64,000 nucleotides of DNA from Gemmatimonadota bacterium (GTDB taxonomy: Bacteria > Latescibacterota > UBA2968): positions 32,119 to 96,118 of the forward strand of contig JAPPAB010000007.1 in NCBI GenBank assembly GCA_026705765.1, given 5' to 3'. A model generated the notes under the pieces. It worked only from the letters and a program-made list of their open reading frames with translations. It was not told the DNA's origin and did not search any database. Positions within the stretch are counted from its first letter, which is position 1, and every line of letters begins with the position of its first letter. The translations under genes and the position numbers were made by a program. This document shows positions 24,524-34,197 of the stretch, in pieces.

Positions 24524-25552
24524 TCATCTGCGGATCACACTTCCCAAATAGAGATCTCTGCCTTGCGCAAGGGCTGCGATTTTATGGTCTGCTACCGAGC
24601 GTTTGAGCATCCAGAATCCGCAATCGGGATGAATAAATGCGATGCGTCCCGGGCCGAGTTCTTTTTCGGCGTGATCAAGGCGTCGGGCAATTTGTTCGGC
24701 AGTTTCAACATGATTGACTTTGATGTCAACCACACCAATACCGAGTTTGATACGCGGATCAATTTCTTTCAGAGCAACCAGATCATCATCGGGGCGATGG
24801 GCGAGTTCGAGGACGAGGTGATCGGTGTGCAGATCATTGAGGAAATCGATAAGCGCGCGCCAGGTACCGCGCTGGATGGTCTGCCCCCCGTAATTTCCAA
24901 AACAAAAGTGAACAGCTCTTTCAGTATCGGGATCAACCGCATCGAGTACCCTATTAATCGCCTTCGCAGCGATAGGCCCGTCCCCAGGATTGCCCGGAAT
25001 ATTGGCTTCATCGACCTGTACACAGGCGCATGGCAGGCCGCGTACCTGATCGGCCAACACATCGGCCACCCCCAGGAGCAGAGCTTCAAAATCGCCGTAG
25101 TAATTGTCGAGCAAGGTGCGGGCAAGCATATAGGGACTGGTAAGCGTAAATTTGAAGGGACCACCTGCGACGGTTGCCGCGCGCAAACAGTCGGATAACA
25201 GATTGAGTGACCCCTCTGAGAGGGCCTCATCGACAACCGCTGCAGGTTTGGCGCGAAAGTCCATGGATTGTCTCTGGCGAAACGCCTCGACCTCAGTACG
25301 CCCAAAATCGGCGCGCGTACCGCCCATAGGACGCACAAAATATTCGATCATGCCATTGGTTTCGGGATGGTTGATGTCAAATCGGTAGAGTTCGCCATCG
25401 GTAGGCAGATCAATTCCTGCCTGGCGCTGCGTATCAAAGATAACGCGCGTGGCATCTACAACAGCGGTTTCACTCGGTGCTGCCACGAGCCAGTCGGGTA
25501 ACGGATAAGACCCAACAGTGGTGGTGAGAATTGTATTCGGGTTTTCAGACAT
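24524..25552 (-). CDS. MetE C-terminal-type (cobalamin-independent) methyltransferase
   Basis: 342 residues, equal to only the catalytic C-terminal half of MetE, as in the short archaeal and bacterial forms. Zinc ligands of the family are visible: HFC (the H-x-C pair) and PDCGFW near the C-terminus; TVGSYPLPDW is the typical N-terminal start of this half. It probably moves a methyl group from a folate or corrinoid donor to homocysteine or another thiol. ATG 25552 is preferred to the overlapping GTG at 25573, with GAGG upstream. It follows wzz by 17 bases, a context unrelated to methionine apart from thrB further upstream. Confidence 0.82.
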   Translation of the reverse strand: MSENPNTILTTTVGSYPLPDWLVAAPSETAVVDATRVIFDTQRQAGIDLPTDGELYRFDINHPETNGMIEYFVRPMGGTRADFGRTEVEAFRQRQSMDFRAKPAAVVDEALSEGSLNLLSDCLRAATVAGGPFKFTLTSPYMLARTLLDNYYGDFEALLLGVADVLADQVRGLPCACVQVDEANIPGNPGDGPIAAKAINRVLDAVDPDTERAVHFCFGNYGGQTIQRGTWRALIDFLNDLHTDHLVLELAHRPDDDLVALKEIDPRIKLGIGVVDIKVNHVETAEQIARRLDHAEKELGPGRIAFIHPDCGFWMLKRSVADHKIAALAQGRDLYLGSVIRR

Positions 25553-25569
25553 AGAAATACCTCGCTTAC

Positions 25570-26751
25570 TCACAATTCATCTGATATGGCATCGAGTTTG
25601 GCTCGATTCTCCGGAGTCAGATTCCTCAGAGCTTCAAATACAAAGGCAAACAAACAACTCAATATCAGACTAAGCCCCCCTGCAACAGCAACCATGAGAC
25701 TGCGGCGCGGATAGCTCCGCGTATCAGGAGATCGCGCATAATCCAGGACAGTGACAGTGTGCGTGCCTTTTTCATTTTCAAATCGCGTTTTTTCGTACTC
25801 TTGTTTGACAAACTGATAGATGGCATTCTGTATTTGAATATCGCGGATGAGTGCCACCGCGGTCAGGCCCAATTCGGGCAATTGTCGGAAAGGCTTAAAA
25901 ATTTCTGGCAATTGTCCGCCCGAATCGCTGCTGCGCAGACTATCAGAGACTTGCCCCATAAGCATATCGTCGAGCACCTGGCGCGTGGTCTGGATTTCTA
26001 TATCGAGTTTTTTCAATTCGGGATTGTCTGAGGTCATCAGTTTTGATTGGACATCGCGCTTGATAATCAGTTCTGCCAGCGAGCCGATGAGAGTGGAAGC
26101 GGTTTCCAACTGTGTTTTGATCTGGGTTTCAACGTCTAATACCATATGTTCGTTCTGAAAATCCCGATAGCGCCGTTCGGCTTCGAGCATATCCTGCTCG
26201 GCTTCTTTGAGCCGCTCTTCGAGATAAGCCAGATAGGTGCGCGTTTGGTTTTGATTGCGTCGTTCAAGCGCATTTTTGAGTTCTTCAACAAAAGCATTGG
26301 TCAATTCTGCCGCCAGTTCTGGGGAGTCGGCTTCGTAGGAAATCGTGAGAAATTGCTCGCGAGAGAGCCCGACTTGCAGGCGATTGGATATCATATCGAG
26401 CAATTCGCTTTGATGGGTGGCACCATAGCGCGCGGCGAGATCAAAGCGCTCTGCAACGGAAAGACGCACACTTTCGCTTTCAACGACCGGAACAAACTCT
26501 GTAGCGGATACAGCCTCACCACCCAGTCCCATCAAATTAAGGGGCAGATCTTGCAAAAGAGTAGATAGCCCCCCGAGACCACCTCCGGTATCTTGAGGGG
26601 GATAAACTGTGGCATAAGCGCGGTAGGCTTTGGGCAGGACCAGAGAAATGCCCGCTGTCACCAGCGCAACCGCAAAAAAGCACGTGAGAATCATGCGCCG
26701 CCAGCGCACGAGAACGTAAATGTGGTCGAGGATATTGCGTTCAGATTCCAT
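25570..26751 (-). CDS. wzz: Wzz/GNVR chain-length determinant protein
   Basis: 393 residues. Polysaccharide co-polymerase: an N-terminal membrane segment (about 20-40), a long periplasmic region with coiled-coil stretches (about 150-240, rich in Leu/Glu/Ala/Arg), and a C-terminal membrane segment (about 350-375) preceded by a Pro/Arg-rich SYPRRS turn. It sets the chain length of capsule or O-antigen polymer together with Wza. There is no C-terminal tyrosine-kinase domain. GTG 26757 is an alternative start that would overlap the wza stop; ATG 26751 with AGGGG upstream is preferred. Confidence 0.82.
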   Translation of the reverse strand: MESERNILDHIYVLVRWRRMILTCFFAVALVTAGISLVLPKAYRAYATVYPPQDTGGGLGGLSTLLQDLPLNLMGLGGEAVSATEFVPVVESESVRLSVAERFDLAARYGATHQSELLDMISNRLQVGLSREQFLTISYEADSPELAAELTNAFVEELKNALERRNQNQTRTYLAYLEERLKEAEQDMLEAERRYRDFQNEHMVLDVETQIKTQLETASTLIGSLAELIIKRDVQSKLMTSDNPELKKLDIEIQTTRQVLDDMLMGQVSDSLRSSDSGGQLPEIFKPFRQLPELGLTAVALIRDIQIQNAIYQFVKQEYEKTRFENEKGTHTVTVLDYARSPDTRSYPRRSLMVAVAGGLSLILSCLFAFVFEALRNLTPENRAKLDAISDEL

Positions 26752-26753
26752 AA

Positions 26754-28502
26754 TCACTGCCCCTGACCCTGACCGCGTTCGCGTTCGATCACCACAATGG
26801 TCAGAACAATCGATGCCACAGCACCCACCATTGCAATAGCTTCTCTCAAAATTCGATAGCCCTGCCCCGGCACGATTTCTCTTGGAGGGACAAAAATCGC
26901 ATCGCCAGGACGCACGATCGATTCTGACGTAGCACCTATGGCATTGCCCGTATTGCCCTCAACAATGATGATATCTTTCCGTTTTGCACGCGTATTAAAA
27001 CCGCCAGCGAGATCGATATAACCGCCAACCGTAAGTGCCACATTATAAGGAATATTCGCAGGTGCAACGACCGCACCTGTCACGCGCACAGAAGGTACAA
27101 ATCGCGGAATGCGAACGACATCGCCATCTTGCAGGAGGATATTGTGTCGCTCGTCGCTGGCCATAAGTGCTACAAAATCAATGGGCAAACGCCCCGAAAG
27201 CTGCTGGGTTTTGAGGGTAATGAGGGCTTCTTCGGCATCGGTGCGCTGTGTGCGGGGAATACCGAGCAATCGGTCAAGCGCGGGATCGTCTTCTGTAGCG
27301 GTCTCCTCATAATTGACTTTGCGAATAAGGGACGCCTGAACCACGGACGCTTCGGGTGTGAGTTCAGCCTGTTGTAATAATTCTTTGAGGCGAAGGCCCT
27401 CCTTCAAGCGAAAAGGACCGGGGAATTTTACCTCACCTTCGACATAAACCCACTTTGTATCGCCGATAACATAGAGTTTATCACCTATTTGCACAGGGAT
27501 GTTGGCCTCGGAATCACCCGCAAGCGCACGCGGGAGATCAATATCTATAGGTGTCCCTTCGCCATCATCCGACAAGCGCAAAAGGTGGGCGCGCTTTGGA
27601 GGGGAATGGGCGCGCAAACCATTCCCAAGAACAATGAGATCAGACACGCGATCACCGGGCGCAAATTCATAGCTACCGGGCCGTTGTATCGCCCCTGTGA
27701 CATAGATAGAATCGCTTTTGGCGGCGGGCACCACGATTTGTTCCCCATCGAGCATAAAGGGATTGTATTGTTCGTCACCCGTGCGGTTCCACAGTTCGAG
27801 ATCGACCCGGCGTCCCGTATTGTACCACTTTCCTTTTTCGTCAAGCCCCATAATCTGGATATTGCGGCTGGAGCCTCTGCGGTCCGGATCGTCAATAAGG
27901 CCTCCGGCTTTGAGAATGAGTTGCGATGCCTGTTCAACGCCATTGACTGCAACGGTACCGGGTATATGCACTTCGCCAACCACGTTGATGGGAAATGTGC
28001 GGAGTTGCGCGAGGCTTATGGAGATGTCGAGTTGACGAAAGCGTTTTTTGATCGCCGATTGGATGGCACGGTCAGCTTCTGCAAGCGATAAAAACGCAAC
28101 GGGAACAGGGCCGATAGATGGAAAAAGCAAACTGCCGCTCGCGCCGACTGGGACCTCAAAGGTTTCGATTTCTTCACCTCGGTTTACAACCACGGCAAAA
28201 ACATCGCCCGGCCCGACAATATAGCGACCCGAACGAATAACTGCATCATAGGCCGCTTTGCCAACACTTTTGATTTCAACCAGTGGTATAGCTTCTTGCT
28301 CTGTTTTTTCGACAGAAGGCGCGGCAAAAGGTCTGGTGGGTTCTCGCCGTTCTGGTTTTTCTTCGGTTTGACGCGAGTCGCGACGGCGTGATTGCGCGTG
28401 TGCAGCGAAAGGGTAAAACACAAAGTCAAAAATGAACAAGCCCACGAGCGCGAAATAAAAAAAACGCATATAGCGCCCCGGATATGCCATAGAGATAATC
28501 AT
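26754..28502 (-). CDS. wza: Polysaccharide export protein, Wza-type with SLBB domains
   Basis: 582 residues. A signal peptide ends FAAHAQ (about 37); an Arg/Glu-rich linker follows, then the Poly_export domain (YIVGPGDVFAVVVNRG, about 92-170) and three to four SLBB repeats (for example GEVHIPGTVAVNG and GEVKFPGPFRLKEG). The C-terminus has a hydrophobic helix (AIAMVGAVASIVLTIVV) and a charged RERGQGQGQ tail instead of the amphipathic helix of E. coli Wza. Forms the export channel for exopolysaccharide across the outer membrane. No lipobox Cys seen. Overlaps thrB by four bases. Confidence 0.85.
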   Translation of the reverse strand: MIISMAYPGRYMRFFYFALVGLFIFDFVFYPFAAHAQSRRRDSRQTEEKPERREPTRPFAAPSVEKTEQEAIPLVEIKSVGKAAYDAVIRSGRYIVGPGDVFAVVVNRGEEIETFEVPVGASGSLLFPSIGPVPVAFLSLAEADRAIQSAIKKRFRQLDISISLAQLRTFPINVVGEVHIPGTVAVNGVEQASQLILKAGGLIDDPDRRGSSRNIQIMGLDEKGKWYNTGRRVDLELWNRTGDEQYNPFMLDGEQIVVPAAKSDSIYVTGAIQRPGSYEFAPGDRVSDLIVLGNGLRAHSPPKRAHLLRLSDDGEGTPIDIDLPRALAGDSEANIPVQIGDKLYVIGDTKWVYVEGEVKFPGPFRLKEGLRLKELLQQAELTPEASVVQASLIRKVNYEETATEDDPALDRLLGIPRTQRTDAEEALITLKTQQLSGRLPIDFVALMASDERHNILLQDGDVVRIPRFVPSVRVTGAVVAPANIPYNVALTVGGYIDLAGGFNTRAKRKDIIIVEGNTGNAIGATSESIVRPGDAIFVPPREIVPGQGYRILREAIAMVGAVASIVLTIVVIERERGQGQGQ

Positions 28503-29398
28503 GTGACGGTGGCTCCCGATGGATCAATTTCGAGGATGCGATAACGCGCCTGGATGTCTTTTGTCGCCCAAACATCAATCATAGCCTGTCCAATAGCTTT
28601 GGCATTTTGGGTTGTAAGCGCGATGAGGGTCGGCCCCGCACCCGAAAGCGCGGCACCCCATGCCCCTGCTTTGCCCGCTACTGAGAGTATCTGATCAAAG
28701 CCTGGAATGAGTTTTGCCCGATAGGGATGATGCAAGCGGTCCTGCATGCCAACGGCGAGGTGCTTAAAATTTCCCGTGATCAGCGCTGCCGTGACAATGC
28801 ATGCTCGGCTTGTACTGAAAACGGCGTCACTGTGAGAAATGGTATTGGGCAAAACATTGCGAGCATCTTCTGTTTTGAGTTCAAATTCGGGAATGGCGAC
28901 CACGGCGCGCAATTCTTCCGGAGGCCGGGCGCGCACGCATGCAACGCGGTTGCCATCTATAGTAGAAGCAGTGAGACCGCCGAGCAAGCAGGGCGAGACA
29001 TTGTCGGGATGGCCTTCAATAGTGGCGGCAATATCGAGCATCTCCATCTGAGAAAAAGGTTCGCATAAAAGGTGATTGGCTGCTACAACACCGCCAACAA
29101 TAGCCGTTGAACTGCTGCCCAATCCCCGGGCAAGGGGCACGGTATTGTGCATATGAATATCGGTTCCTGGTAGTGTTTTCCCCGCGCGTTGGGCGGCAAA
29201 TTGCGCAGCCTGATAAAAGAGATTCTCCTCATCGGCGGGCAAAACACCCTCCCCTTCACCCTCAATGCTAAACGACACGCCCGGTTGGAAACGGGTTTTT
29301 ACCGAGGCATAATTGTAAATGGACAGCGCCATACCCAGTGCATCATATCCGGGACCGAGATTGGCCGTGGAACCGGGCAGACGGATGCTAAATTCCAT
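28499..29398 (-). CDS. thrB: Homoserine kinase
   Basis: 299 residues, GHMP kinase family. Phosphorylates homoserine to O-phosphohomoserine in threonine synthesis. The ATP-binding motif PLARGLGSSSTAIVGG (about 88-103) and N-terminal LPGSTANLGPGYDALGMAL are characteristic of ThrB. GAALSGAGPTLIAL near 243 is the third GHMP motif. It abuts hemW (stop and start adjacent) and overlaps the downstream wza by ATGA, so translation is tightly coupled to an unrelated envelope gene. Cytoplasmic. Confidence 0.93.
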   Translation of the reverse strand: MEFSIRLPGSTANLGPGYDALGMALSIYNYASVKTRFQPGVSFSIEGEGEGVLPADEENLFYQAAQFAAQRAGKTLPGTDIHMHNTVPLARGLGSSSTAIVGGVVAANHLLCEPFSQMEMLDIAATIEGHPDNVSPCLLGGLTASTIDGNRVACVRARPPEELRAVVAIPEFELKTEDARNVLPNTISHSDAVFSTSRACIVTAALITGNFKHLAVGMQDRLHHPYRAKLIPGFDQILSVAGKAGAWGAALSGAGPTLIALTTQNAKAIGQAMIDVWATKDIQARYRILEIDPSGATVT

Positions 29399-30508
29399 CT
29401 ATAATTCCCTAACGAGTTCGGTGCATACCAGATCGGCGAGCAGGAGACCCTGTCGCGTCAGGCGGATGCGATTATCAATTTGTTCCAGCAAATGCTGATT
29501 TACCATCGCGATGTACTGCTTGTGGATTTTTGGATGGCTCAAAAAATCTGCGCGAAGCCCCCTGCGTTGGCGCAATCCAAGCATAACGCGCTCCAGCAGG
29601 TGCTGTGTCGGCGTGAGTTGTTCTTCTCTTTCCACTGCATATCCGGTTGCCTCAATGCGCTGCATATAAGTTTTGAGACCCCGCACATTCCAGGATCGGC
29701 AATTGCCGATATATGAATGCGCTGATAAACCAACGCCCAGATAGGGGCGATCATGCCAATAGTTGAGATTGTGACGCGACGCAAATCCCGGTCGGGCGAA
29801 ATTGGAAATTTCGTAATGTGTGTATCCAGCAACCTCGAGTTGGTCAATAGCATACATATACATCTCCGCCTGATCGGTTTCAGGCGGCACATCCAGTTGT
29901 CCCTTTTGAAAGCGACGCGCAAAATTGGTTTGGGGTTCAATCGTGAGACCATACACCGAGATATGCTCAGGACACAGTTCAATAGCTCGCTGAAGACTCT
30001 TTATCCATTCTTCAGGCGTCTGCCCAGGCGCACCGTACATAAGGTCGATGCTTATGTTCTTAAACCCCACATCCCGGGCGGCTTTAAACGCGTCTATCGC
30101 ATCTGAAGTCGTGTGAAATCGACCGAGTGCTTTGAGTGCGCGATCTGTAAATGCCTGTACACCCAGACTCAAGCGGTTTACACCATATTCGTATAACTTT
30201 TCAAAGTGTTTGTGATCATTGGGATTGGCCTCTGCCGTAATCTCTGCATCGAGAGCGACCATTTTTTTCGCTTTTTTCAAGATCCGATTCAATTGTCCAG
30301 GCGGTATTGCCGAGGGCGTGCCTCCTCCGAAGTATAGCGTATTGAACACGGGCGGCGCGCTGAGGGATTGTATGCGATTTTGCATCTCGACAATCACCGC
30401 ATCCGTATAGCGTTTGGCCATGTGATTCTTGCCCACAACAAATGCAAAATCGCAATACGGGCAGCGCGAGTGACAAAATGGGATATGAATGTAAAGACCG
30501 AGGTACAT
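29399..30508 (-). CDS. hemW: HemW-like radical SAM protein
   Basis: 369 residues. HemW resembles oxygen-independent coproporphyrinogen oxidase but acts as a heme chaperone. The radical-SAM cluster motif is C12-x3-C16-x2-C19 (FCHSRCPYC); HemN proper has an extra Cys right after this (CxxxCxxCxC), absent here, where DF follows. GGGTPSAIP is the SAM-binding glycine motif. ATG 30508 is preferred because GGAG lies eight bases upstream; a GTG at 30517 overlapping the lepB stop is the alternative. Sits in lepA-lepB-hemW, a common bacterial order. Confidence 0.9.
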   Translation of the reverse strand: MYLGLYIHIPFCHSRCPYCDFAFVVGKNHMAKRYTDAVIVEMQNRIQSLSAPPVFNTLYFGGGTPSAIPPGQLNRILKKAKKMVALDAEITAEANPNDHKHFEKLYEYGVNRLSLGVQAFTDRALKALGRFHTTSDAIDAFKAARDVGFKNISIDLMYGAPGQTPEEWIKSLQRAIELCPEHISVYGLTIEPQTNFARRFQKGQLDVPPETDQAEMYMYAIDQLEVAGYTHYEISNFARPGFASRHNLNYWHDRPYLGVGLSAHSYIGNCRSWNVRGLKTYMQRIEATGYAVEREEQLTPTQHLLERVMLGLRQRRGLRADFLSHPKIHKQYIAMVNQHLLEQIDNRIRLTRQGLLLADLVCTELVREL

Positions 30509-30513
30509 AACGT

Positions 30514-31203
30514 TCACTCCACAAGCATACCAATGCGCTGCCAGCGCACGCGCTCTGGGAAATGGAACAGATTATAGAAGGCAATACTGAGCAGAGAAGT
30601 TACGTCGCTATATGCGGGAACGCGATCATCTGGCGCCCAGGACCAGTAAAGGATAAATGCTTTCCCCCGAATGAGATCGCGCTTGAGAAAACCCCAGTAT
30701 CGGCTGTCTTCACTGCTATCGCGGTTATCGCCCATCACGAAATAACAGTCTTCGGGCACAATTTTAGGCCCGTAGTTATCCCGTGTATTGGCCGCCGACC
30801 TCCGTTTGAGAATAACTGAATCGATATATTTGGCTTTGGACGGATCAATCGCGCGTTTGTCGTCAACATAAAGGATTTTATCTATTACTTCAACCTTCTG
30901 CCCGGGACCTGCAACAATGCGTTTGATAAAATCGCGGGACGGATCTCTGGGATACTGAAAAATGACGATATCGCCGAAAGCCGGTGAACGCCACGCAGGC
31001 AGACGAATATCAATAAGGGGAATGCGGGCGCCATAAATAAATTTGTTTGCCAGCAAAAAGTCTCCGACCAACAAAGTATTTTCCATCGATCCCGAAGGAA
31101 TGCGAAATGCCTGCACGACAAATATGCGAATAAAAAGCGCGAGTGCAAACGCGAGTAAGATGGCTTTGATATATTCGATAGTCACGGATTTTTGGGGGGG
31201 CAT
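30514..31203 (-). CDS. lepB: Signal peptidase I
   Basis: 229 residues from ATG 31203, chosen by GAGGGG just upstream and by the family start. Inner-membrane serine protease that removes Sec signal peptides on the periplasmic side. One membrane segment (about 10-32), catalytic S39 in IPSGSMENT, catalytic K94 in DFIKRIVAGPG, and box E GDNRDSSEDSRYWG (158-171). Follows lepA by eight bases, as in E. coli. Confidence 0.94.
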   Translation of the reverse strand: MPPQKSVTIEYIKAILLAFALALFIRIFVVQAFRIPSGSMENTLLVGDFLLANKFIYGARIPLIDIRLPAWRSPAFGDIVIFQYPRDPSRDFIKRIVAGPGQKVEVIDKILYVDDKRAIDPSKAKYIDSVILKRRSAANTRDNYGPKIVPEDCYFVMGDNRDSSEDSRYWGFLKRDLIRGKAFILYWSWAPDDRVPAYSDVTSLLSIAFYNLFHFPERVRWQRIGMLVE

Positions 31204-31211
31204 TTTTCCCC

Positions 31212-33011
31212 TCACATTTCCATCTGCAAGACAGCGAGAAACGCCTCTTGAGGAATTTCTACTGCACCGACTTGTTTCATGCGCTTTTTGCCCTCCTTTT
31301 GACGCTCGAGGAGTTTGCGCTTGCGGGTAATATCGCCGCCATAACATTTGGCAGTAACATTCTTGCGGAAGGGACGCACGGTTTCACGCGAGATCACTTT
31401 GGCACCGATTGCCGCTTGAATAATGACTTCATAGAGTTGTCGCGGAATCAGTGCCTTGAGTTTCTGACACAACGCGCGCCCCCATTCATGGGCTTTGTCG
31501 CGGTGAACAATTGCAGAGAGTGCGTCTAAAGGTTCGCCATTGATGAGCAGGTCGAGTTTGACCAGATCCGTTGCCTGATGTTTTTTGTATTCGTAATCAA
31601 ACGATGCATAACCGCGCGAGACCGATTTGAGACGGTCGTAGAAATCGAGTACAATTTCGGATAACGGCAGGTCGTAGCGCAAGAGGGCGCGGGTGGGATC
31701 GATATATTCGGTTGTCCGGTAATGTCCCCGACGGTCTTGTGCAATACGCATAATATTGCCCACATATTCAGAGGGCACCAGGATTTGGGCATCGAGTATG
31801 GGTTCTGCAATATCCTCTATATGTCCCGCCGGAGGCATCTCAGCGGGATTTTGCACATTGATTTGCTCGCCGCTCGTCAAACGCACGCGATATTCGACAT
31901 TGGGCACAGTAGTGATGATATCTATATCAAATTCGCGGTCCAGTCGCTCCTGGACAATTTCCATGTGGAGCAGACCGAGAAAGCCACATCGGAACCCAAA
32001 ACCGAGTGCTGTCGAAGTTTCGGGTTCGTAGGACAATGACGCATCGTTAAGGTGCAGTTTTTCGAGCGCAGAGCGAAGATTTTCAAAGTCATCTGATGAT
32101 ACGGGATAAAGTCCGGCAAAGACCATGGGTTTGACTTCCTGGTAGCCGGGCAAGGGATGAGGGGCGGGATTCGCAGAGCCAGTAACGGTATCGCCGACCC
32201 GCGCGTCTTCAAGATCTTTGATACCCGCGATGAGATACCCGACTTCGCCCGCACTGAGGCTTTGTTGTTTGATGCGTTTGAGTTTGAGCGTCCCGATTTC
32301 TTCGGCGTCGTAATTTTGGTGGGTCGAAAAGAGGTGGATGGGCATGTCTTTTTTCAGAACACCATCAAAAACGCGCACATAAGCCACGACACCGCGATAT
32401 TGGTCGAAAATGGAATCGAAGATAAGAGCCTTAAGCGGTGCATCCGGATTCCCTTCAGGGGGCGGTATTTCATCGATGATGGCAGTCAGGAGTTTATCGA
32501 TCCCAATGCCCTCTTTAGCGCTGATTTTCACAATTTCTTCTTCTTCGACACCGAGCAAGTCGTGGAGTTGCATCACCACGCGATCGACCTCCGCCCCGGG
32601 CAGATCAATTTTGTTAATCACGGGAATAATAAACAGGTCGTGTTCCATGGCCAGGAGGACATTGCTAACGGTTTGGGCTTCTACTCCCTGCGCCGCATCA
32701 ACGAGGAGCAATGCGCCTTCACATGCGGTAAGGCTGCGCGAGACCTCATAAGAGAAATCGACATGACCCGGCGTATCGATGAGATTGAGTTCATAAATCT
32801 GCCCATCTGGCGCCGTATAATCCATGCGAATGGCGTGCGATTTAATGGTAATACCTCGCTCGCGCTCGAGGTCCATGCTATCGAGCACCTGATCTTGCAT
32901 CTGAAATTTGCTCAGCGTTTGCGTCTGTTCGAGCAACCGATCAGCCAGGGTCGATTTTCCGTGATCAATATGTGCGATAATGGAAAAATTTCGAATATTC
33001 TGAAGATTCAT
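31212..33011 (-). CDS. lepA: Elongation factor 4 (LepA)
   Basis: 599 residues from ATG 33011, the same length as E. coli LepA. Ribosome-associated GTPase that assists translation or ribosome biogenesis under stress. G1 AHIDHGKST (about 12-20), G2 region RGITIKS, G3 DTPGHVDF, G4 NKIDLPGA; C-terminal LepA-specific domain ending in a Lys-rich segment ([19 protein letters not shown]). An in-frame ATG at 33068 would add 19 residues; neither site has a strong ribosome site and the family start decides. First gene of the long minus-strand run. Confidence 0.95.
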   Translation of the reverse strand: MNLQNIRNFSIIAHIDHGKSTLADRLLEQTQTLSKFQMQDQVLDSMDLERERGITIKSHAIRMDYTAPDGQIYELNLIDTPGHVDFSYEVSRSLTACEGALLLVDAAQGVEAQTVSNVLLAMEHDLFIIPVINKIDLPGAEVDRVVMQLHDLLGVEEEEIVKISAKEGIGIDKLLTAIIDEIPPPEGNPDAPLKALIFDSIFDQYRGVVAYVRVFDGVLKKDMPIHLFSTHQNYDAEEIGTLKLKRIKQQSLSAGEVGYLIAGIKDLEDARVGDTVTGSANPAPHPLPGYQEVKPMVFAGLYPVSSDDFENLRSALEKLHLNDASLSYEPETSTALGFGFRCGFLGLLHMEIVQERLDREFDIDIITTVPNVEYRVRLTSGEQINVQNPAEMPPAGHIEDIAEPILDAQILVPSEYVGNIMRIAQDRRGHYRTTEYIDPTRALLRYDLPLSEIVLDFYDRLKSVSRGYASFDYEYKKHQATDLVKLDLLINGEPLDALSAIVHRDKAHEWGRALCQKLKALIPRQLYEVIIQAAIGAKVISRETVRPFRKNVTAKCYGGDITRKRKLLERQKEGKKRMKQVGAVEIPQEAFLAVLQMEM

Positions 33012-33098
33012 GTTTGTGTGTTGTAACAAGTCCGAGAAGTCGTGAATGAAGGCCTGTCTAACTGTCATAGCAATTCAATAAATGCTATAAAGTATGAG

Positions 33099-33127
33099 AA
33101 TATACCGCCTTGCCTTGTTCAAGTCAA
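33099..33127 (-). promoter_or_regulatory. Sigma70-like promoter of the lepA run
   Basis: On the minus strand TTGACT (33122-33127) and TATATT (33099-33104) are 17 bases apart. Transcription would start near 33092, about 80 bases before the lepA ATG. Confidence 0.6.
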
Positions 33128-33229
33128 TCTAAAGACCTGATTATAGAAACGCACCACCTGGTAACCCCAATTGCGAGATGTGAGAAAATGCAATTGACAA
33201 CCTCAAATCCATAGTTCTATCCAGTTTGA

Positions 33230-33258
33230 TTGACAATAATATGTAAATTGACTATCTT
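33230..33258 (+). promoter_or_regulatory. Sigma70-like promoter of the yicC run
   Basis: A perfect TTGACA (33230-33235), 17-base spacer, TATCTT (33253-33258), about 55 bases before the yicC ATG. Another TTGACA at 33194-33199 has no good -10 partner. The rest of the 302-base lepA/yicC gap (33012-33313) shows nothing else I can name. Confidence 0.55.
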
Positions 33259-33313
33259 TTTTGGCTATTATTTCAGAATTTTTCACTGCATTTGCCAGCA
33301 GGTGGGAACGGGT

Positions 33314-34186
33314 ATGATCGCTAGCATGACCGGTTTTGGAAAGGGGGTTGCAGAAGGGGAAGTGGGCCGCGTTATTGTTGAAATTCGGTCGGTCAATGGA
33401 CGCTATGGCGATGTGATGGTACGCATGCCCCGTTCTTTGTCTGAGCTTGAGCCTCGCATCAAAGAACGGGTTTTATCGGTATTTACAAGAGGGCGACTCG
33501 ATGTGAGTATCACCTTACAGGGTGCTACATCAGAGCAGGGCCTTCCCGTACTCAAGCCCGAAGTGCTGGCCGCATATCTCAAAGGAATCGAGGAAATTCG
33601 CGCGGATATATCGGGTGCTATCGATTTGATGCAAATTGCCCAATTGCCTCAAATATTCGCATTTGAAGTTCCCGAACTCGATTCCGAAGCCCTCTGGAAA
33701 GTGGTATCTGCTGCACTCAGTCAAGCCATTGACGCCTGCCGGGCCATGTGCCTATCAGAAGGGGAAAAACTCGCCCGTGATCTCCGCACGCGCATCTCAG
33801 TCCTCGACGAATTTCTCCAGCGCGTTGAAGCACTCGCACCCGAGCGTGTAGAAACTGTTCGGGCGCGATTAGAGGAAAAATTGGCGCAATTATTAACACC
33901 TGAACAAATTGATGAGAGCAGGTTGTTAATGGAAATTGCCCTCCTGGCTGACCGCAGCGACATAACAGAAGAATGTGTGCGTTTTCACAGTCACAACGCG
34001 CAGTTTATCGAGATGCTCAACCGCAGTGAAGCAGTTGGCCGACGTCTCAATTTTTTGCTACAAGAAATGCTCAGAGAAGCCAACACCATGGGATCCAAAG
34101 CGGGTGATGCCGCGATAGCCCATATAGTCGTGGATATCAAAGAAGAAATTGAAAAACTCAAAGAACAGGTTCAAAACATCGAGTAA
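33314..34186 (+). CDS. yicC: YicC-family endoribonuclease
   Basis: 290 residues, typical length. YicC proteins are endoribonucleases affecting small-RNA and mRNA turnover in E. coli. The N-terminus MIASMTGFGKG and the C-terminal LNFLLQEMLREANTMGSKAGD with IKEEIEKLKEQVQNIE are diagnostic of the YicC_N and DUF1751 (C-terminal) domains. Followed by gmk after 11 bases, the standard bacterial order. In-frame sequence upstream of 33314 is not family-like, so the start is set here, with AGGTGGG nearby. Confidence 0.9.
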   Translation: MIASMTGFGKGVAEGEVGRVIVEIRSVNGRYGDVMVRMPRSLSELEPRIKERVLSVFTRGRLDVSITLQGATSEQGLPVLKPEVLAAYLKGIEEIRADISGAIDLMQIAQLPQIFAFEVPELDSEALWKVVSAALSQAIDACRAMCLSEGEKLARDLRTRISVLDEFLQRVEALAPERVETVRARLEEKLAQLLTPEQIDESRLLMEIALLADRSDITEECVRFHSHNAQFIEMLNRSEAVGRRLNFLLQEMLREANTMGSKAGDAAIAHIVVDIKEEIEKLKEQVQNIE

Positions 34187-34197
34187 AAAAACCGCGG

